This document shows positions 17,759 to 25,348 of a stretch of 39,411 bases of DNA, in pieces; position 1 is the stretch's first letter; every line of letters begins with the position of its first letter. This DNA comes from Pseudomonas sp. S31. GTDB taxonomy: Bacteria > Pseudomonadota > Gammaproteobacteria > Pseudomonadales > Pseudomonadaceae. Below the pieces are notes generated by a model. That model was given only the letters and a program-made list of their open reading frames with translations, had not been told where the DNA came from and did not search any database. The position numbers and the translations under genes are program-made. The stretch is taken from NCBI RefSeq assembly GCF_016648105.1, contig NZ_JACVVE010000048.1:1-39411 (forward strand), written 5' to 3'.

Positions 17759-17764
17759 CCCGCC

Positions 17765-18721
17765 ATGACGACCAATACCCCCCCGACTTCCGGCGTTCAG
17801 CTGATCGAAGTCGCGCCGGAGCTTGCCGGCCAACGCATCGACAATTTCCTCATCACGGCGCTCAAGGGCGTGCCCAGGACCCTGGTCTACCGCATCCTGC
17901 GCAAAGGCGAAGTTCGGGTCAACAAGGGCCGTATCAAGCCCGAGTACAAGCTGCAGGCCGGCGACATCGTGCGGGTGCCGCCCGTCCGTCTGCCCGAGCG
18001 CGACGAGCCGGCACCGGTTGCCCAGGGGCTGCTGCAGCGCCTCGAGGCGGCGATCGTCTACGAAGACAAGGCGCTGATCGTGATGAACAAGCCGGCCGGC
18101 ATCGCCGTGCACGGCGGCAGCGGCCTGAGCTTCGGCGTGATCGAGGCATTGCGTCAGCTGCGCCCCGATGCCAAGGAGCTCGAGCTGGTGCACCGGCTTG
18201 ACCGCGACACCTCGGGCCTGCTGATGATCGCCAAGAAGCGCAGCATGCTCCGTCATCTGCACGCCGCGCTGCGTGGCGATGGCGTCGACAAGCGCTACAT
18301 GGCGCTGGTGCGCGGGCATTGGCCGACCGCGAAGAAACAGGTCAACGCGCCGTTGCTCAAGAGCAACCTGCGCTCTGGCGAGCGCATGGTCGAAGTCAAC
18401 GACGAGGGCAAGGAGGCGCTGACGATGTTCCGCGTGCTGCGCCGCTTCGGCGAGTTCGCCACCATCGTCGAGGCGCGGCCGATCACCGGGCGTACCCACC
18501 AGATCCGCGTGCACACCCTGCATGCCGGGCACATGATCGCCGGCGACAGCAAGTACGGCGACGAGGACTTCAGCCGCGAGATTCGCGAGCTGGGCGGCAA
18601 GCGCCTGTTCCTGCATGCCTATGCCCTGACCGTGCCGCTGCCAGATGGCGGCGAGCTCAAGCTGGAGGCCCCGGTCGACGACGTCTGGGCCAAGACCGTG
18701 GAGCGTCTGAGTGCGACCTGA
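17765..18721 (+). CDS. rluC: 23S rRNA pseudouridine synthase RluC
   Basis: Makes pseudouridine in 23S rRNA (positions 955/2504/2580 in E. coli). The 318 residues contain an N-terminal S4 RNA-binding domain (about 20-85, RIDNFLITALKGVPRTLVYRILRKGEVRVN) and the RluA-family catalytic domain with the active Asp in ELVHRLDRDTSGLL and the closing GRTHQIRVH. ATG 17765 was chosen; the open frame continues upstream to 17540 but that part is low-complexity leader. No clear Shine-Dalgarno is present. The HAD gene starts 11 bases before its stop. Confidence 0.95.
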   Translation: MTTNTPPTSGVQLIEVAPELAGQRIDNFLITALKGVPRTLVYRILRKGEVRVNKGRIKPEYKLQAGDIVRVPPVRLPERDEPAPVAQGLLQRLEAAIVYEDKALIVMNKPAGIAVHGGSGLSFGVIEALRQLRPDAKELELVHRLDRDTSGLLMIAKKRSMLRHLHAALRGDGVDKRYMALVRGHWPTAKKQVNAPLLKSNLRSGERMVEVNDEGKEALTMFRVLRRFGEFATIVEARPITGRTHQIRVHTLHAGHMIAGDSKYGDEDFSREIRELGGKRLFLHAYALTVPLPDGGELKLEAPVDDVWAKTVERLSAT

Positions 18722-19391
18722 CTACCAGCTGCTGATCTTCGACTGGGACGGCACCCTGGCCGACTCCGTTGGCCGTATCGTCGAGGCGATGAACGTCTCC
18801 GCCGAGCGCGCGGGCGAGGCGCCGTGCCAGGAAGATGCGATCAAGGGCATCATCGGCCTGGCCTTGAGCGAGGCCATCTCGGTCCTCTATCCGCATCTGG
18901 ATGCGCATCAGGTGGCGGTGTTTCGCCAGCACTACGCCGATGTCTATACGGCCCTCGATCAGCAGCCTTCGCCGTTGTTCGAGGGCGTGGTCGAGTCGCT
19001 GGACGCCTTCCGGGCCGAGGGCTACCGCCTGGCGGTGGCCACCGGCAAGGCGCGTCGCGGCCTGGACCGGGTGCTCAAGGCCAATGGCTGGGAGCAATTC
19101 TTCGACATTACCCGCGCTGCCGACGAAACCCGTGGCAAGCCGCACCCGCTGATGCTCGAGGAAATCCTCGGGCACTGCCGGGTCGAACCTGGCCGAGCGC
19201 TGATGGTCGGAGATTCGGCGTTCGACTTGCAGATGGCCAGCAACGCCGGCATGCATTCGGTCGCCGTCGGCTACGGCGCCATGTCGTTGCAGGCGTTGGC
19301 CGAGTTCGGCCCGCAGGTGTGCATCGAGCATTTTTCCCAGCTACGCGAGTGGCTGGCCGGTTCTGCGCAATTCCAATTCCAAGGTAGGTGA
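18711..19391 (+). CDS. HAD-family phosphatase (phosphoglycolate phosphatase-like)
   Basis: A 226-residue HAD hydrolase, subfamily IA. Motif I is IFDWDGTLADS (nucleophile Asp near residue 11), motif II VATGK, motif III RGKPHPLML and motif IV MVGDSAFDLQMA, with an alpha-helical cap between motifs I and II. The GTG start overlaps the rluC stop by 11 bases, with GGAG 7 bases upstream. It lies in the rluC-HAD-sppA order common in Pseudomonas. Substrate unknown; Gph-type annotation would be a guess. Confidence 0.9.
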   Translation: MRPDYQLLIFDWDGTLADSVGRIVEAMNVSAERAGEAPCQEDAIKGIIGLALSEAISVLYPHLDAHQVAVFRQHYADVYTALDQQPSPLFEGVVESLDAFRAEGYRLAVATGKARRGLDRVLKANGWEQFFDITRAADETRGKPHPLMLEEILGHCRVEPGRALMVGDSAFDLQMASNAGMHSVAVGYGAMSLQALAEFGPQVCIEHFSQLREWLAGSAQFQFQGR

Positions 19392-19393
19392 GC

Positions 19394-20383
19394 ATGGCAG
19401 ACGAGTGGAAGGCACCCGAGTCCGACCCAGAGGAGCGCGAAGAGCGCAAAAGCTGGAAACTGCTGGAGAAGACCCTGCTGGCCAGTGTTCAGGAGCAGCG
19501 TCGCGCCCGGCGCTGGGGGATTTTCTTCAAGCTGCTGACGTTCTTCTTCCTGTTCGGCATCCTGGCTCTGTTGCTGCCGCTGGCGAACATGGACAAGGCT
19601 GCCTCGCGCAGTGCGAGCCACACTGCGCTGATCGAGGTGCGCGGCGTGATCGCCGACCAGGAGGCGGCCAGCGCCGACAACATCATCAAGAGCCTGCGCG
19701 AAGCGTTCAAGGACCCCAAGACCAAGGCCGTGGTGCTGCGTATCAACAGCCCGGGCGGCAGCCCGGTCCAGGCTGGCTATGTGTATGACGAGATTCGCCG
19801 CCTGCGTGGCGAGTACCCACAGATCAAGCTGTACGCGGTCATCACCGATCTTGGCGCTTCGGGTGCCTACTACATTGCCAGCGCCGCGGACGAGATCTAC
19901 GCCGACAAGGCCAGCCTGGTGGGTTCCATCGGCGTCACCGCAGCAGGCTATGGCTTCGTCGGCACCATGGAGAAGCTAGGTGTCGAGCGGCGTGCGTACA
20001 CCTCGGGTGAGCACAAGGCCTTCCTCGATCCGTTTTCCCCGCAAAAGCCCGAGGAAACCGCGTTCTGGCAGAGTGTGCTGGACACCACGCACCAGCAGTT
20101 CATTGCCATGGTCAAGCAGGGGCGAGGTGAGCGGCTCAAGGACAAGGAGCACCCCGAGTTGTTCAGCGGCCTGATCTGGTCGGGCGAGCAGGCCAAGGCA
20201 TTGGGCCTGGTCGATGGCCTGGGCAGCGCCAGTTATGTGGCGCGGGATATCGTCGGTGAGAAGGAGTTGGTGGACTTCACCGTTCAGGAGTCGCCGTTCG
20301 ATCGTTTCTCCAAGCGTTTGGGTGCCAGCGTGGCTGAGCACCTGGCCATGTGGATGGGGTTCCAGGGGCCGCAGTTGCGCTGA
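19394..20383 (+). CDS. sppA: Signal peptide peptidase SppA (36K type)
   Basis: Membrane-anchored serine protease of family S49, which degrades cleaved signal peptides. The 329 residues have a basic cytoplasmic N-terminus, one membrane anchor (about 44-64, FFKLLTFFFLFGILALLLPL) and the protease domain. The catalytic Ser lies in DLGASGAYYIASAADE, and Lys in SGEHKAFLDPF completes the Ser/Lys dyad. It is the short single-domain form, not the 67K tandem form of E. coli. I chose ATG 19394 rather than the GTG at 19388, since AAGG/AGGTG lies before it. Confidence 0.92.
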   Translation: MADEWKAPESDPEEREERKSWKLLEKTLLASVQEQRRARRWGIFFKLLTFFFLFGILALLLPLANMDKAASRSASHTALIEVRGVIADQEAASADNIIKSLREAFKDPKTKAVVLRINSPGGSPVQAGYVYDEIRRLRGEYPQIKLYAVITDLGASGAYYIASAADEIYADKASLVGSIGVTAAGYGFVGTMEKLGVERRAYTSGEHKAFLDPFSPQKPEETAFWQSVLDTTHQQFIAMVKQGRGERLKDKEHPELFSGLIWSGEQAKALGLVDGLGSASYVARDIVGEKELVDFTVQESPFDRFSKRLGASVAEHLAMWMGFQGPQLR

Positions 20384-20415
20384 GGGTTTGCCTAGAGAGG
20401 GGCGGTGTCGCGCAG

Positions 20416-20443
20416 ATCGAGCGCCGCCCGCGCGGCGCTCGAT
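20416..20443. repeat. CCGC-loop palindrome, copy 1
   Basis: A perfect 12-bp inverted repeat (atcgagcgccgc / gcggcgctcgat) with a CCGC loop, followed by ttt. It lies between the convergent ends of sppA and maf, where it may end sppA transcription. The core gagcgccgc-ccgc-gcggcgctc recurs exactly at 31197-31218, which marks a repeat family distinct from the REP units. Confidence 0.85.
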
Positions 20444-20472
20444 TTCACAGGCGCCAAAAATCCCAACCCAGG

Positions 20473-21051
20473 CTAAGGAATCACCATACCTTCCCGGCTC
20501 AGCATATCCACCAACCGAATCAACGGCAGCCCGATCAAGCTGGTGGCGTCGCTGCCATGGGTGCTCTGAAACAGGCTCACCCCCAACCCTTCCGCCTTGA
20601 AGCTGCCTGCGCAATCCAGTGGCTGTTCCGCCGCCACGTAGCGCTCCACACGCTCCCGATCCAATTCGCGCATCGTCACCGTGAACGGCACGCAATCGAC
20701 CTGGCAGCGCCCTGTGCTGCTGTTCAATAACGCCAGCCCGGTCAGGAACGTCACCTGCTGCCCGCTCGCTTCCAGCAACTGCTCGCAGGCTCGCTCGAAC
20801 GTGTGCGGCTTGCCCAGCACCTGCTCGCCAAGCACCGCCACCTGGTCGGAGCCGATGATCAGGTGGCCGGGGTATTGGTCTGCCAGCGCCTCGGCCTTGG
20901 CCTGGGCGAGGCGTCGAACCAGGGCGATGGCCGGCTCGTCATCCAGGCGCTGCTCGTCTATGTCGGGGCTTGCCCAGGCGAAGGGCAGGCGCAGGCGGGC
21001 CAGCAGTTCGCGGCGGTAGGCAGAGCTCGAAGCCAGTAACAGGGGAAGCAT
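20473..21051 (-). CDS. maf: Maf-family nucleotide pyrophosphatase (YceF type)
   Basis: A 192-residue Maf/HAM1-fold nucleoside triphosphate pyrophosphatase that hydrolyses non-canonical nucleotides. It has LLASSSAYRRELLARL at the N-terminus (SxxR motif), DIDE, the catalytic IIGSDQVAVL region, GKPHTFERA, and SLFQSTHGSDATSLIGLP near the end. ATG 21051 has AGGAG 7 bases upstream; the frame beyond it runs into the yceD promoter. It is divergent from yceD with 96 bp between, as in many gammaproteobacteria. Confidence 0.93.
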   Translation of the reverse strand: MLPLLLASSSAYRRELLARLRLPFAWASPDIDEQRLDDEPAIALVRRLAQAKAEALADQYPGHLIIGSDQVAVLGEQVLGKPHTFERACEQLLEASGQQVTFLTGLALLNSSTGRCQVDCVPFTVTMRELDRERVERYVAAEQPLDCAGSFKAEGLGVSLFQSTHGSDATSLIGLPLIRLVDMLSREGMVIP

Positions 21052-21109
21052 GGTAGACTCCTGGGCGGATGAACCAGATTCTAACATGCGCGATGCCGCC
21101 GAATTTCCT

Positions 21110-21138
21110 TTGACAGGGGCGGGGGGCATCCCTAGAAT
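21110..21138 (+). promoter_or_regulatory. Sigma70 promoter of the yceD-rpmF-plsX-fab operon
   Basis: TTGACA at 21110-21115 and TAGAAT at 21133-21138 are spaced by exactly 17 bases, a near-consensus promoter. The expected start lies at about 21145, only 3 bases before the yceD ATG (21148), so the leader would be almost absent. Confidence 0.85.
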
Positions 21139-21147
21139 GCTGCGCCT

Positions 21148-21675
21148 ATGTTGAATGACCCGATTCCACCTCACGTTGACCCGCGCAAATTAGCCGATCG
21201 TGGCGTAACCATCACTGGTTCGCTGCAACTCGCTGATTTGGAAAGACTCTGCGACCCGCTTTCCGACGATGTCGGTACGGTGCAGGCGAAGTTCGATTTT
21301 GAACGAGATGAACAGCACGTGGTGGTTATCCACAGCGAGCTGGACGTCGAAGTCAAGATGGTTTGCCAGCGTTGTCTTGAGCTGGTCACCCTGCCGATCC
21401 ACAGCGAATGTACATACGCCGTGGTGAAGGAGGGTGCGAATACCCAGTCGTTGCCGAAAGGCTATGACGTGCTGGAACTGGGCGAAGATCCTTTGGATCT
21501 GCAGGCCTTGGTCGAGGAGGAGCTGTTGCTCGCCTTGCCTATCGTGCCTGCTCATCATCCGGAAGAATGCCAGCAGCCGGCGGGCGCAGACGAGCCCGAA
21601 TCGAGCAAGGACGAGGTATCGCGGTCCAACCCGTTCAGTGTTTTGGCGCAGTTAAAGCGTGACCCAAACGTTTAG
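21148..21675 (+). CDS. yceD: DUF177 protein YceD
   Basis: A 175-residue YceD/DUF177 protein, linked in plants and bacteria to 23S rRNA and large ribosomal subunit biogenesis. It has the conserved KMVCQRCLELVTLP with a CxxC pair near residue 76, the GYDVLELGEDPLDLQALVEEELLLALPIVP block and a C-terminal HHPEEC. The tail (SKDEVSRSNPFSVLAQLK) is typical. It is followed by rpmF at 13 bases. No Shine-Dalgarno stands before the ATG, which fits the leaderless promoter placement. Confidence 0.92.
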   Translation: MLNDPIPPHVDPRKLADRGVTITGSLQLADLERLCDPLSDDVGTVQAKFDFERDEQHVVVIHSELDVEVKMVCQRCLELVTLPIHSECTYAVVKEGANTQSLPKGYDVLELGEDPLDLQALVEEELLLALPIVPAHHPEECQQPAGADEPESSKDEVSRSNPFSVLAQLKRDPNV

Positions 21676-21688
21676 GAGTTAATCAATT

Positions 21689-21871
21689 ATGGCTGTTCAG
21701 CAGAACAAAAAATCCCGCTCTGCCCGTGACATGCGCCGTTCGCACGACGCCCTGTCGGAAAACGCGCTGTCGGTAGACAAAACCTCCGGTGAAGTACACC
21801 TGCGCCACCACGTTTCGCCAGAAGGCGTATACCGTGGTCGCAAAGTGGTCGACAAGGGCGCCGACGAGTAA
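21689..21871 (+). CDS. rpmF: Ribosomal protein bL32
   Basis: A 60-residue 50S protein, MAVQQNKKSRSARDMRRSHDAL at the start and HLRHHVSPEGVYRGRKV near the end. AGGAG stands 9 bases before the ATG. It has no zinc-binding Cys residues, the C-minus form usual in gammaproteobacteria. It sits between yceD and plsX as in E. coli. Confidence 0.98.
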   Translation: MAVQQNKKSRSARDMRRSHDALSENALSVDKTSGEVHLRHHVSPEGVYRGRKVVDKGADE

Positions 21872-21874
21872 TCC

Positions 21875-22885
21875 TTGTCCGCTCAGATCATCGCGATCGA
21901 CGCAATGGGCGGGGACTTCGGTCCCCGCAGCATTGTCCAGGCTAGCATTGCCTGCCTTTCGGCTACACCCTCGCTGCACCTGACCCTCGTCGGTCAACCC
22001 TCCCTCCTTGAAGAGCTTGTCAGTGGCCTAGCGGCTGCGGATCGCGCGCGCCTGCAAATCGTGCCGGCCATGGAGGTGATCGGCATGGACGAGCGGCCCT
22101 CGCAGGCGTTGCGTGGCAAGCCGGATTCGTCGATGCGCGTCGCCCTCGAGCTGGTGCGCGATGGCAAGGCCCAGGCCTGTGTCAGTGCCGGCAATACTGG
22201 GGCACTGATGGCATTGTCGCGTTTCGTGCTCAAGACCCTGCCGGGTATCGATCGACCGGCCATGGTCGCGGCAATCCCGACCCAGGCGGGTTATTGCCAG
22301 TTGCTCGATCTGGGGGCCAACGTCGATTGCAGCGCCGAGAACCTCTACCAGTTCGCCGTCATGGGGTCGGTGGCCGCCCAGGCCCTGGGCATTCATCGGC
22401 CGCGAGTGGCGCTGCTCAACATCGGTACCGAGGACATCAAGGGCAACCAGCAGGTCAAGCTGGCGGCCAGCCTGTTGCAGAACGCGCGCGGGCTCAACTA
22501 CATCGGCTTCGTCGAAGGCGATGGCCTGTACCGTGGCGAGGCGGATGTGGTGGTGTGCGACGGGTTCGTCGGCAACATCCTGCTCAAGTCCAGCGAAGGC
22601 CTGGCGACCATGATCGGCGCGCGGATCGAGCAGTTGTTCAAGGGGGGGGCGTTGTCCCGCCTGGCCGGGGCCGTGGCCATGCCCCTGCTCAAGCGGCTGC
22701 AGGCCGACCTCGCCCCGGCGCGGCACAATGGCGCGAGCTTTCTCGGGTTGCAGGGCATCGTCATCAAGAGCCATGGCTCGGCGGGTGTGCAGGGTTTCCA
22801 GAGTGCGATCCAACGGGCCTTGATCGAGATCCAGGAAAACCTCCCGCAGCGCCTGCATGGGCGTCTGGAGGACCTGTTGCCGTAG
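21875..22885 (+). CDS. plsX: Phosphate acyltransferase PlsX
   Basis: Converts acyl-ACP to acyl-phosphate for phospholipid synthesis; a peripheral membrane enzyme. The 336 residues begin IIAIDAMGGDFGP, with CVSAGNTGALM, LDLGANVDC, NIGTEDIKGN and VVCDGFVGNILLKSSEG as family marks. The start is TTG at 21875 (Met-Ser-Ala-Gln), 3 bases after the rpmF stop and without a clear Shine-Dalgarno. The next in-frame ATG (21905) would remove the first strand, so TTG is preferred. A 145-bp gap precedes fabD, in which I see no clear promoter. Confidence 0.95.
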   Translation: MSAQIIAIDAMGGDFGPRSIVQASIACLSATPSLHLTLVGQPSLLEELVSGLAAADRARLQIVPAMEVIGMDERPSQALRGKPDSSMRVALELVRDGKAQACVSAGNTGALMALSRFVLKTLPGIDRPAMVAAIPTQAGYCQLLDLGANVDCSAENLYQFAVMGSVAAQALGIHRPRVALLNIGTEDIKGNQQVKLAASLLQNARGLNYIGFVEGDGLYRGEADVVVCDGFVGNILLKSSEGLATMIGARIEQLFKGGALSRLAGAVAMPLLKRLQADLAPARHNGASFLGLQGIVIKSHGSAGVQGFQSAIQRALIEIQENLPQRLHGRLEDLLP

Positions 22886-23030
22886 CCTGCAATACAAAGG
22901 CCTTAGGCATAGCTGCCATGAAATGCTTAAATGTGACCGCTTGGTCCGCAGCTCCATCCAAGCTATCAGATTCCGCGTCCAGCCCATGGCTTGGCGCACC
23001 CCATTCGACAAGATCATAAGGGCTTGTTCA

Positions 23031-23969
23031 ATGTCTGCATCCCTCGCATTCGTCTTCCCCGGTCAAGGTTCCCAGTCACTGGGCATGCTCGCCGAACTCG
23101 GCGCTGAAAAGCCGGTGATCATCGAGACCTTCAAGGAGGCTTCCGAGGCTCTGGGCTACGACCTCTGGAAACTGGTCCAGGAAGGCCCGGAAGAACAACT
23201 CAATCAAACCGACAAGACCCAGCCGGCGATCCTCACTGCGTCCATCGCGTTGTGGCGCCTGTGGCTGGAAGAGGGCGGCGCGCAGCCGGCCTTCGTCGCC
23301 GGCCACAGCCTGGGTGAATACAGCGCCCTGGTCGCTGCTGGCAGCATCAGCCTGAAGGATGCCGTGCGCCTGGTAGAGCGCCGTGGCCAGCTGATGCAGG
23401 AAGCGGTACCGGCCGGTCATGGTGCCATGGCCGCGATCCTTGGCCTGGACGACGCCGTCGTGGTGGAAATCTGCGCCGAAGCCGCCGAAGACGAAGTGGT
23501 CAGCGCGGTGAACTTCAACTCGCCAGGCCAGGTGGTCATCGCGGGCAACAAGGCTGCGGTCGACCGCGCCATCGAGCTATGCAAGGCCAAGGGCGCCAAG
23601 CGCGCCCTGCCGCTGGCGGTCAGCGTGCCGTCGCACTGCGCACTGATGAAGCCCGCTGCCGAGCGCTTCGCCGAGGCGGTCAACGCCATCGAGTGGAAGG
23701 CCCCGGCGATTCCGGTGGTGCAGAACGTCACCGCTGCCGTTGCTGCCGACCTCGATGCCCTGAAGCACGACCTGCTGGCGCAGCTGTATCAGCCGGTACG
23801 TTGGGTTGAGTGTGTGCAGACCCTTGCGGCGAACGGTGCGGTCAATCTGGTCGAATGCGGCCCGGGCAAGGTGCTGGCAGGCCTGAACAAGCGTTGCGCC
23901 GATGGCGTGACCACCTACAACCTCAACACCCCTGACGCCGTCGCCGCCACCCGTGCGGCGCTGGCCTGA
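23031..23969 (+). CDS. fabD: Malonyl-CoA-ACP transacylase FabD
   Basis: Transfers malonyl from CoA to ACP, supplying the extender unit for fatty-acid synthesis. The 312 residues contain FVFPGQGSQSLGML, the nucleophile elbow GHSLGEYSA (Ser near 92), the substrate-carboxylate Arg region VERRGQLMQEAVP and the catalytic His in VSVPSHCALM. ATG 23031 is preceded by TAAGGG at 8 bases. fabG follows 16 bases later. Confidence 0.97.
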   Translation: MSASLAFVFPGQGSQSLGMLAELGAEKPVIIETFKEASEALGYDLWKLVQEGPEEQLNQTDKTQPAILTASIALWRLWLEEGGAQPAFVAGHSLGEYSALVAAGSISLKDAVRLVERRGQLMQEAVPAGHGAMAAILGLDDAVVVEICAEAAEDEVVSAVNFNSPGQVVIAGNKAAVDRAIELCKAKGAKRALPLAVSVPSHCALMKPAAERFAEAVNAIEWKAPAIPVVQNVTAAVAADLDALKHDLLAQLYQPVRWVECVQTLAANGAVNLVECGPGKVLAGLNKRCADGVTTYNLNTPDAVAATRAALA

Positions 23970-23985
23970 ATTTGGAGAAACTTGC

Positions 23986-24726
23986 ATGAGCCTGCAAGGT
24001 AAAGTAGCACTGGTCACCGGCGCCAGCCGTGGCATCGGCCAAGCCATTGCCCTCGAGCTGGGCCGCCAGGGCGCGATCGTGATCGGTACCGCCACGTCCG
24101 CCTCGGGCGCCGAGCGCATTGCCGCCACCCTCAAGGAGCACGGCATCCAGGGCACCGGCATGGAACTCAACGTCACCAGCGACGAGTCCGTCAGCGCCGT
24201 GCTCGCGGCCATCGGCGAGCAGTTCGGTGCGCCAGCGATCCTGGTCAACAATGCCGGCATCACCCGTGACAACCTCATGCTGCGCATGAAAGACGACGAG
24301 TGGTTCGACGTGGTCGACACCAACCTGAACAGCCTCTACCGTCTGTCCAAGGGCGTGCTGCGTGGCATGACCAAGGCGCGTTGGGGTCGTATCATCAGCA
24401 TCGGTTCGGTCGTCGGCGCCATGGGCAACGTCGGCCAGGTCAACTACGCTGCCGCCAAGGCCGGGCTGGAAGGCTTCAGCCGCGCCCTGGCGCGTGAAGT
24501 CGGCTCGCGCAACATTACCGTCAACTCGGTGACCCCAGGTTTCATCGACACCGACATGACCCGCGAGCTGCCAGAAGCGCAGCGTGAAGCCCTGCAGACC
24601 CAGATTCCGCTGGGCCGCCTGGGCCAGGCCGAGGAAATCGCCAAGGTGGTTTCCTTCCTGGCATCCGACGGCGCAGCCTACGTTACCGGCGCCACCGTGC
24701 CGGTGAACGGCGGGATGTACATGTAA
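23986..24726 (+). CDS. fabG: 3-oxoacyl-ACP reductase FabG
   Basis: NADPH-dependent short-chain reductase of fatty-acid elongation. The 246 residues carry the Rossmann motif TGASRGIG at 12-19, NNAGITRDN, catalytic Ser in IISIGSVVG, Tyr/Lys in VNYAAAKAG and the C-terminal VTGATVPVNGGMYM. GGAGA lies 7 bases before ATG 23986. A 202-bp gap with a promoter separates it from acpP. Confidence 0.97.
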   Translation: MSLQGKVALVTGASRGIGQAIALELGRQGAIVIGTATSASGAERIAATLKEHGIQGTGMELNVTSDESVSAVLAAIGEQFGAPAILVNNAGITRDNLMLRMKDDEWFDVVDTNLNSLYRLSKGVLRGMTKARWGRIISIGSVVGAMGNVGQVNYAAAKAGLEGFSRALAREVGSRNITVNSVTPGFIDTDMTRELPEAQREALQTQIPLGRLGQAEEIAKVVSFLASDGAAYVTGATVPVNGGMYM

Positions 24727-24849
24727 CAACGCAAGTCAATGTGACGGGTTGGGTAAAAAAAGAGTCATACTCCGAGCCTAAAATCCGTTATAAAGCTGCA
24801 ACCAGATTCCAGGCAGGGGGCGTGGTGGCTAGGCTGAGATGCGTTTAGC

Positions 24850-24877
24850 TTGAAAAGCGAACGTCTTTCTATAAAAT
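24850..24877 (+). promoter_or_regulatory. Promoter in the acpP leader
   Basis: TTGAAA at 24850-24855 and TAAAAT at 24872-24877 (16-base spacer) stand within the 202-bp fabG-acpP gap, giving acpP its own promoter and a leader of about 45 bases. A separate strong promoter fits the need for ACP in excess over the enzymes. AGGAG at 24912-24916 is 12 bases from the ATG, longer than ideal. Confidence 0.6.
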
Positions 24878-24928
24878 TAGCCACCGGCCAGCTGCCTGAC
24901 ATATATCCACTAGGAGTGAAAACTAGGT

Positions 24929-25165
24929 ATGAGCACCATCGAAGAACGCGTCAAGAAAATCGTCGCCGAGCAACTGGGCGTCAAGGAAGAGGAAGTGACT
25001 CCTGAGAAGTCCTTCGTCGATGACCTGGGTGCCGATTCGCTTGACACCGTTGAGCTGGTGATGGCTCTGGAAGAGGAATTCGAGACCGAAATCCCTGACG
25101 AAGAAGCCGAGAAGATCACTACCGTTCAAGCGGCCATCGACTACGTCAACAGCCACAAGGTCTAA
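24929..25165 (+). CDS. acpP: Acyl carrier protein AcpP
   Basis: A 78-residue acidic four-helix carrier of growing acyl chains. Ser37 in GADSLDTVEL is the site of 4'-phosphopantetheine attachment. The sequence is near-identical to other proteobacterial ACPs (MSTIEERVKKIVAEQLGV). It has its own promoter and is followed by a strong terminator, which makes it a short separate transcript as well as part of the operon. Confidence 0.99.
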   Translation: MSTIEERVKKIVAEQLGVKEEEVTPEKSFVDDLGADSLDTVELVMALEEEFETEIPDEEAEKITTVQAAIDYVNSHKV

Positions 25166-25192
25166 GACGCTGTAGTCGACGCTTCTTGTCGA

Positions 25193-25232
25193 GAAGAACC
25201 GCACTGCCTTTGCCGGCGTGCGGTTTTTTCTT
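25193..25232 (+). terminator. Rho-independent terminator after acpP
   Basis: An 8-bp stem (aaccgcac 25197-25204 with gtgcggtt 25218-25225), extendable by A-T pairs, is followed by a T-rich run. It lies 30 bases after the acpP stop and 117 bases before fabF; fabF must be reached by read-through or by a promoter after it. Confidence 0.88.
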
Positions 25233-25348
25233 TGCGAGCCACACGTTCCGGTGCGCAGGTAGTGCAGGCACCGAGAGCCTGTTGCCATTTCATTCCTTTG
25301 CCTTGAATGCAATGGCAAGAGACTCTGTTATCAGAAAAGGAGAGTACT

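Larger units (their letters stand above)
16955..17764. other. 810-bp intergenic region: rne leader and rluC upstream region
   Basis: There is no convincing gene on either strand. On the minus strand (rne mRNA) there is a perfect 8-bp hairpin at 16967-16986 (gtttccgg / ccggaaac), 12 bases before the rne ATG. Further upstream are the palindrome gttatc-cgatc-gataac at 17158-17174 and a CCTCCTCCT tract (plus-strand aggaggaggaa, 17207-17217) able to pair with a Shine-Dalgarno sequence. A GC hairpin (agcgcg/cgcgct) lies near 17412-17427. RNase E is autoregulated through a long 5' leader in E. coli; this spacing fits a comparable leader, but the rne start site is not identifiable by eye. Confidence 0.5.

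Noticed and set aside
17540..17764. N-terminal extension of RluC by 75 residues
   Set aside because: It lacks a ribosome site, is composed unlike the S4 domain, and includes the AT-rich promoter stretch.
22886..23030. Possible promoter before fabD
   Set aside because: TTGGCG with ATCATAAG at roughly 17 bases is too weak to call; the gap may only carry read-through from plsX.
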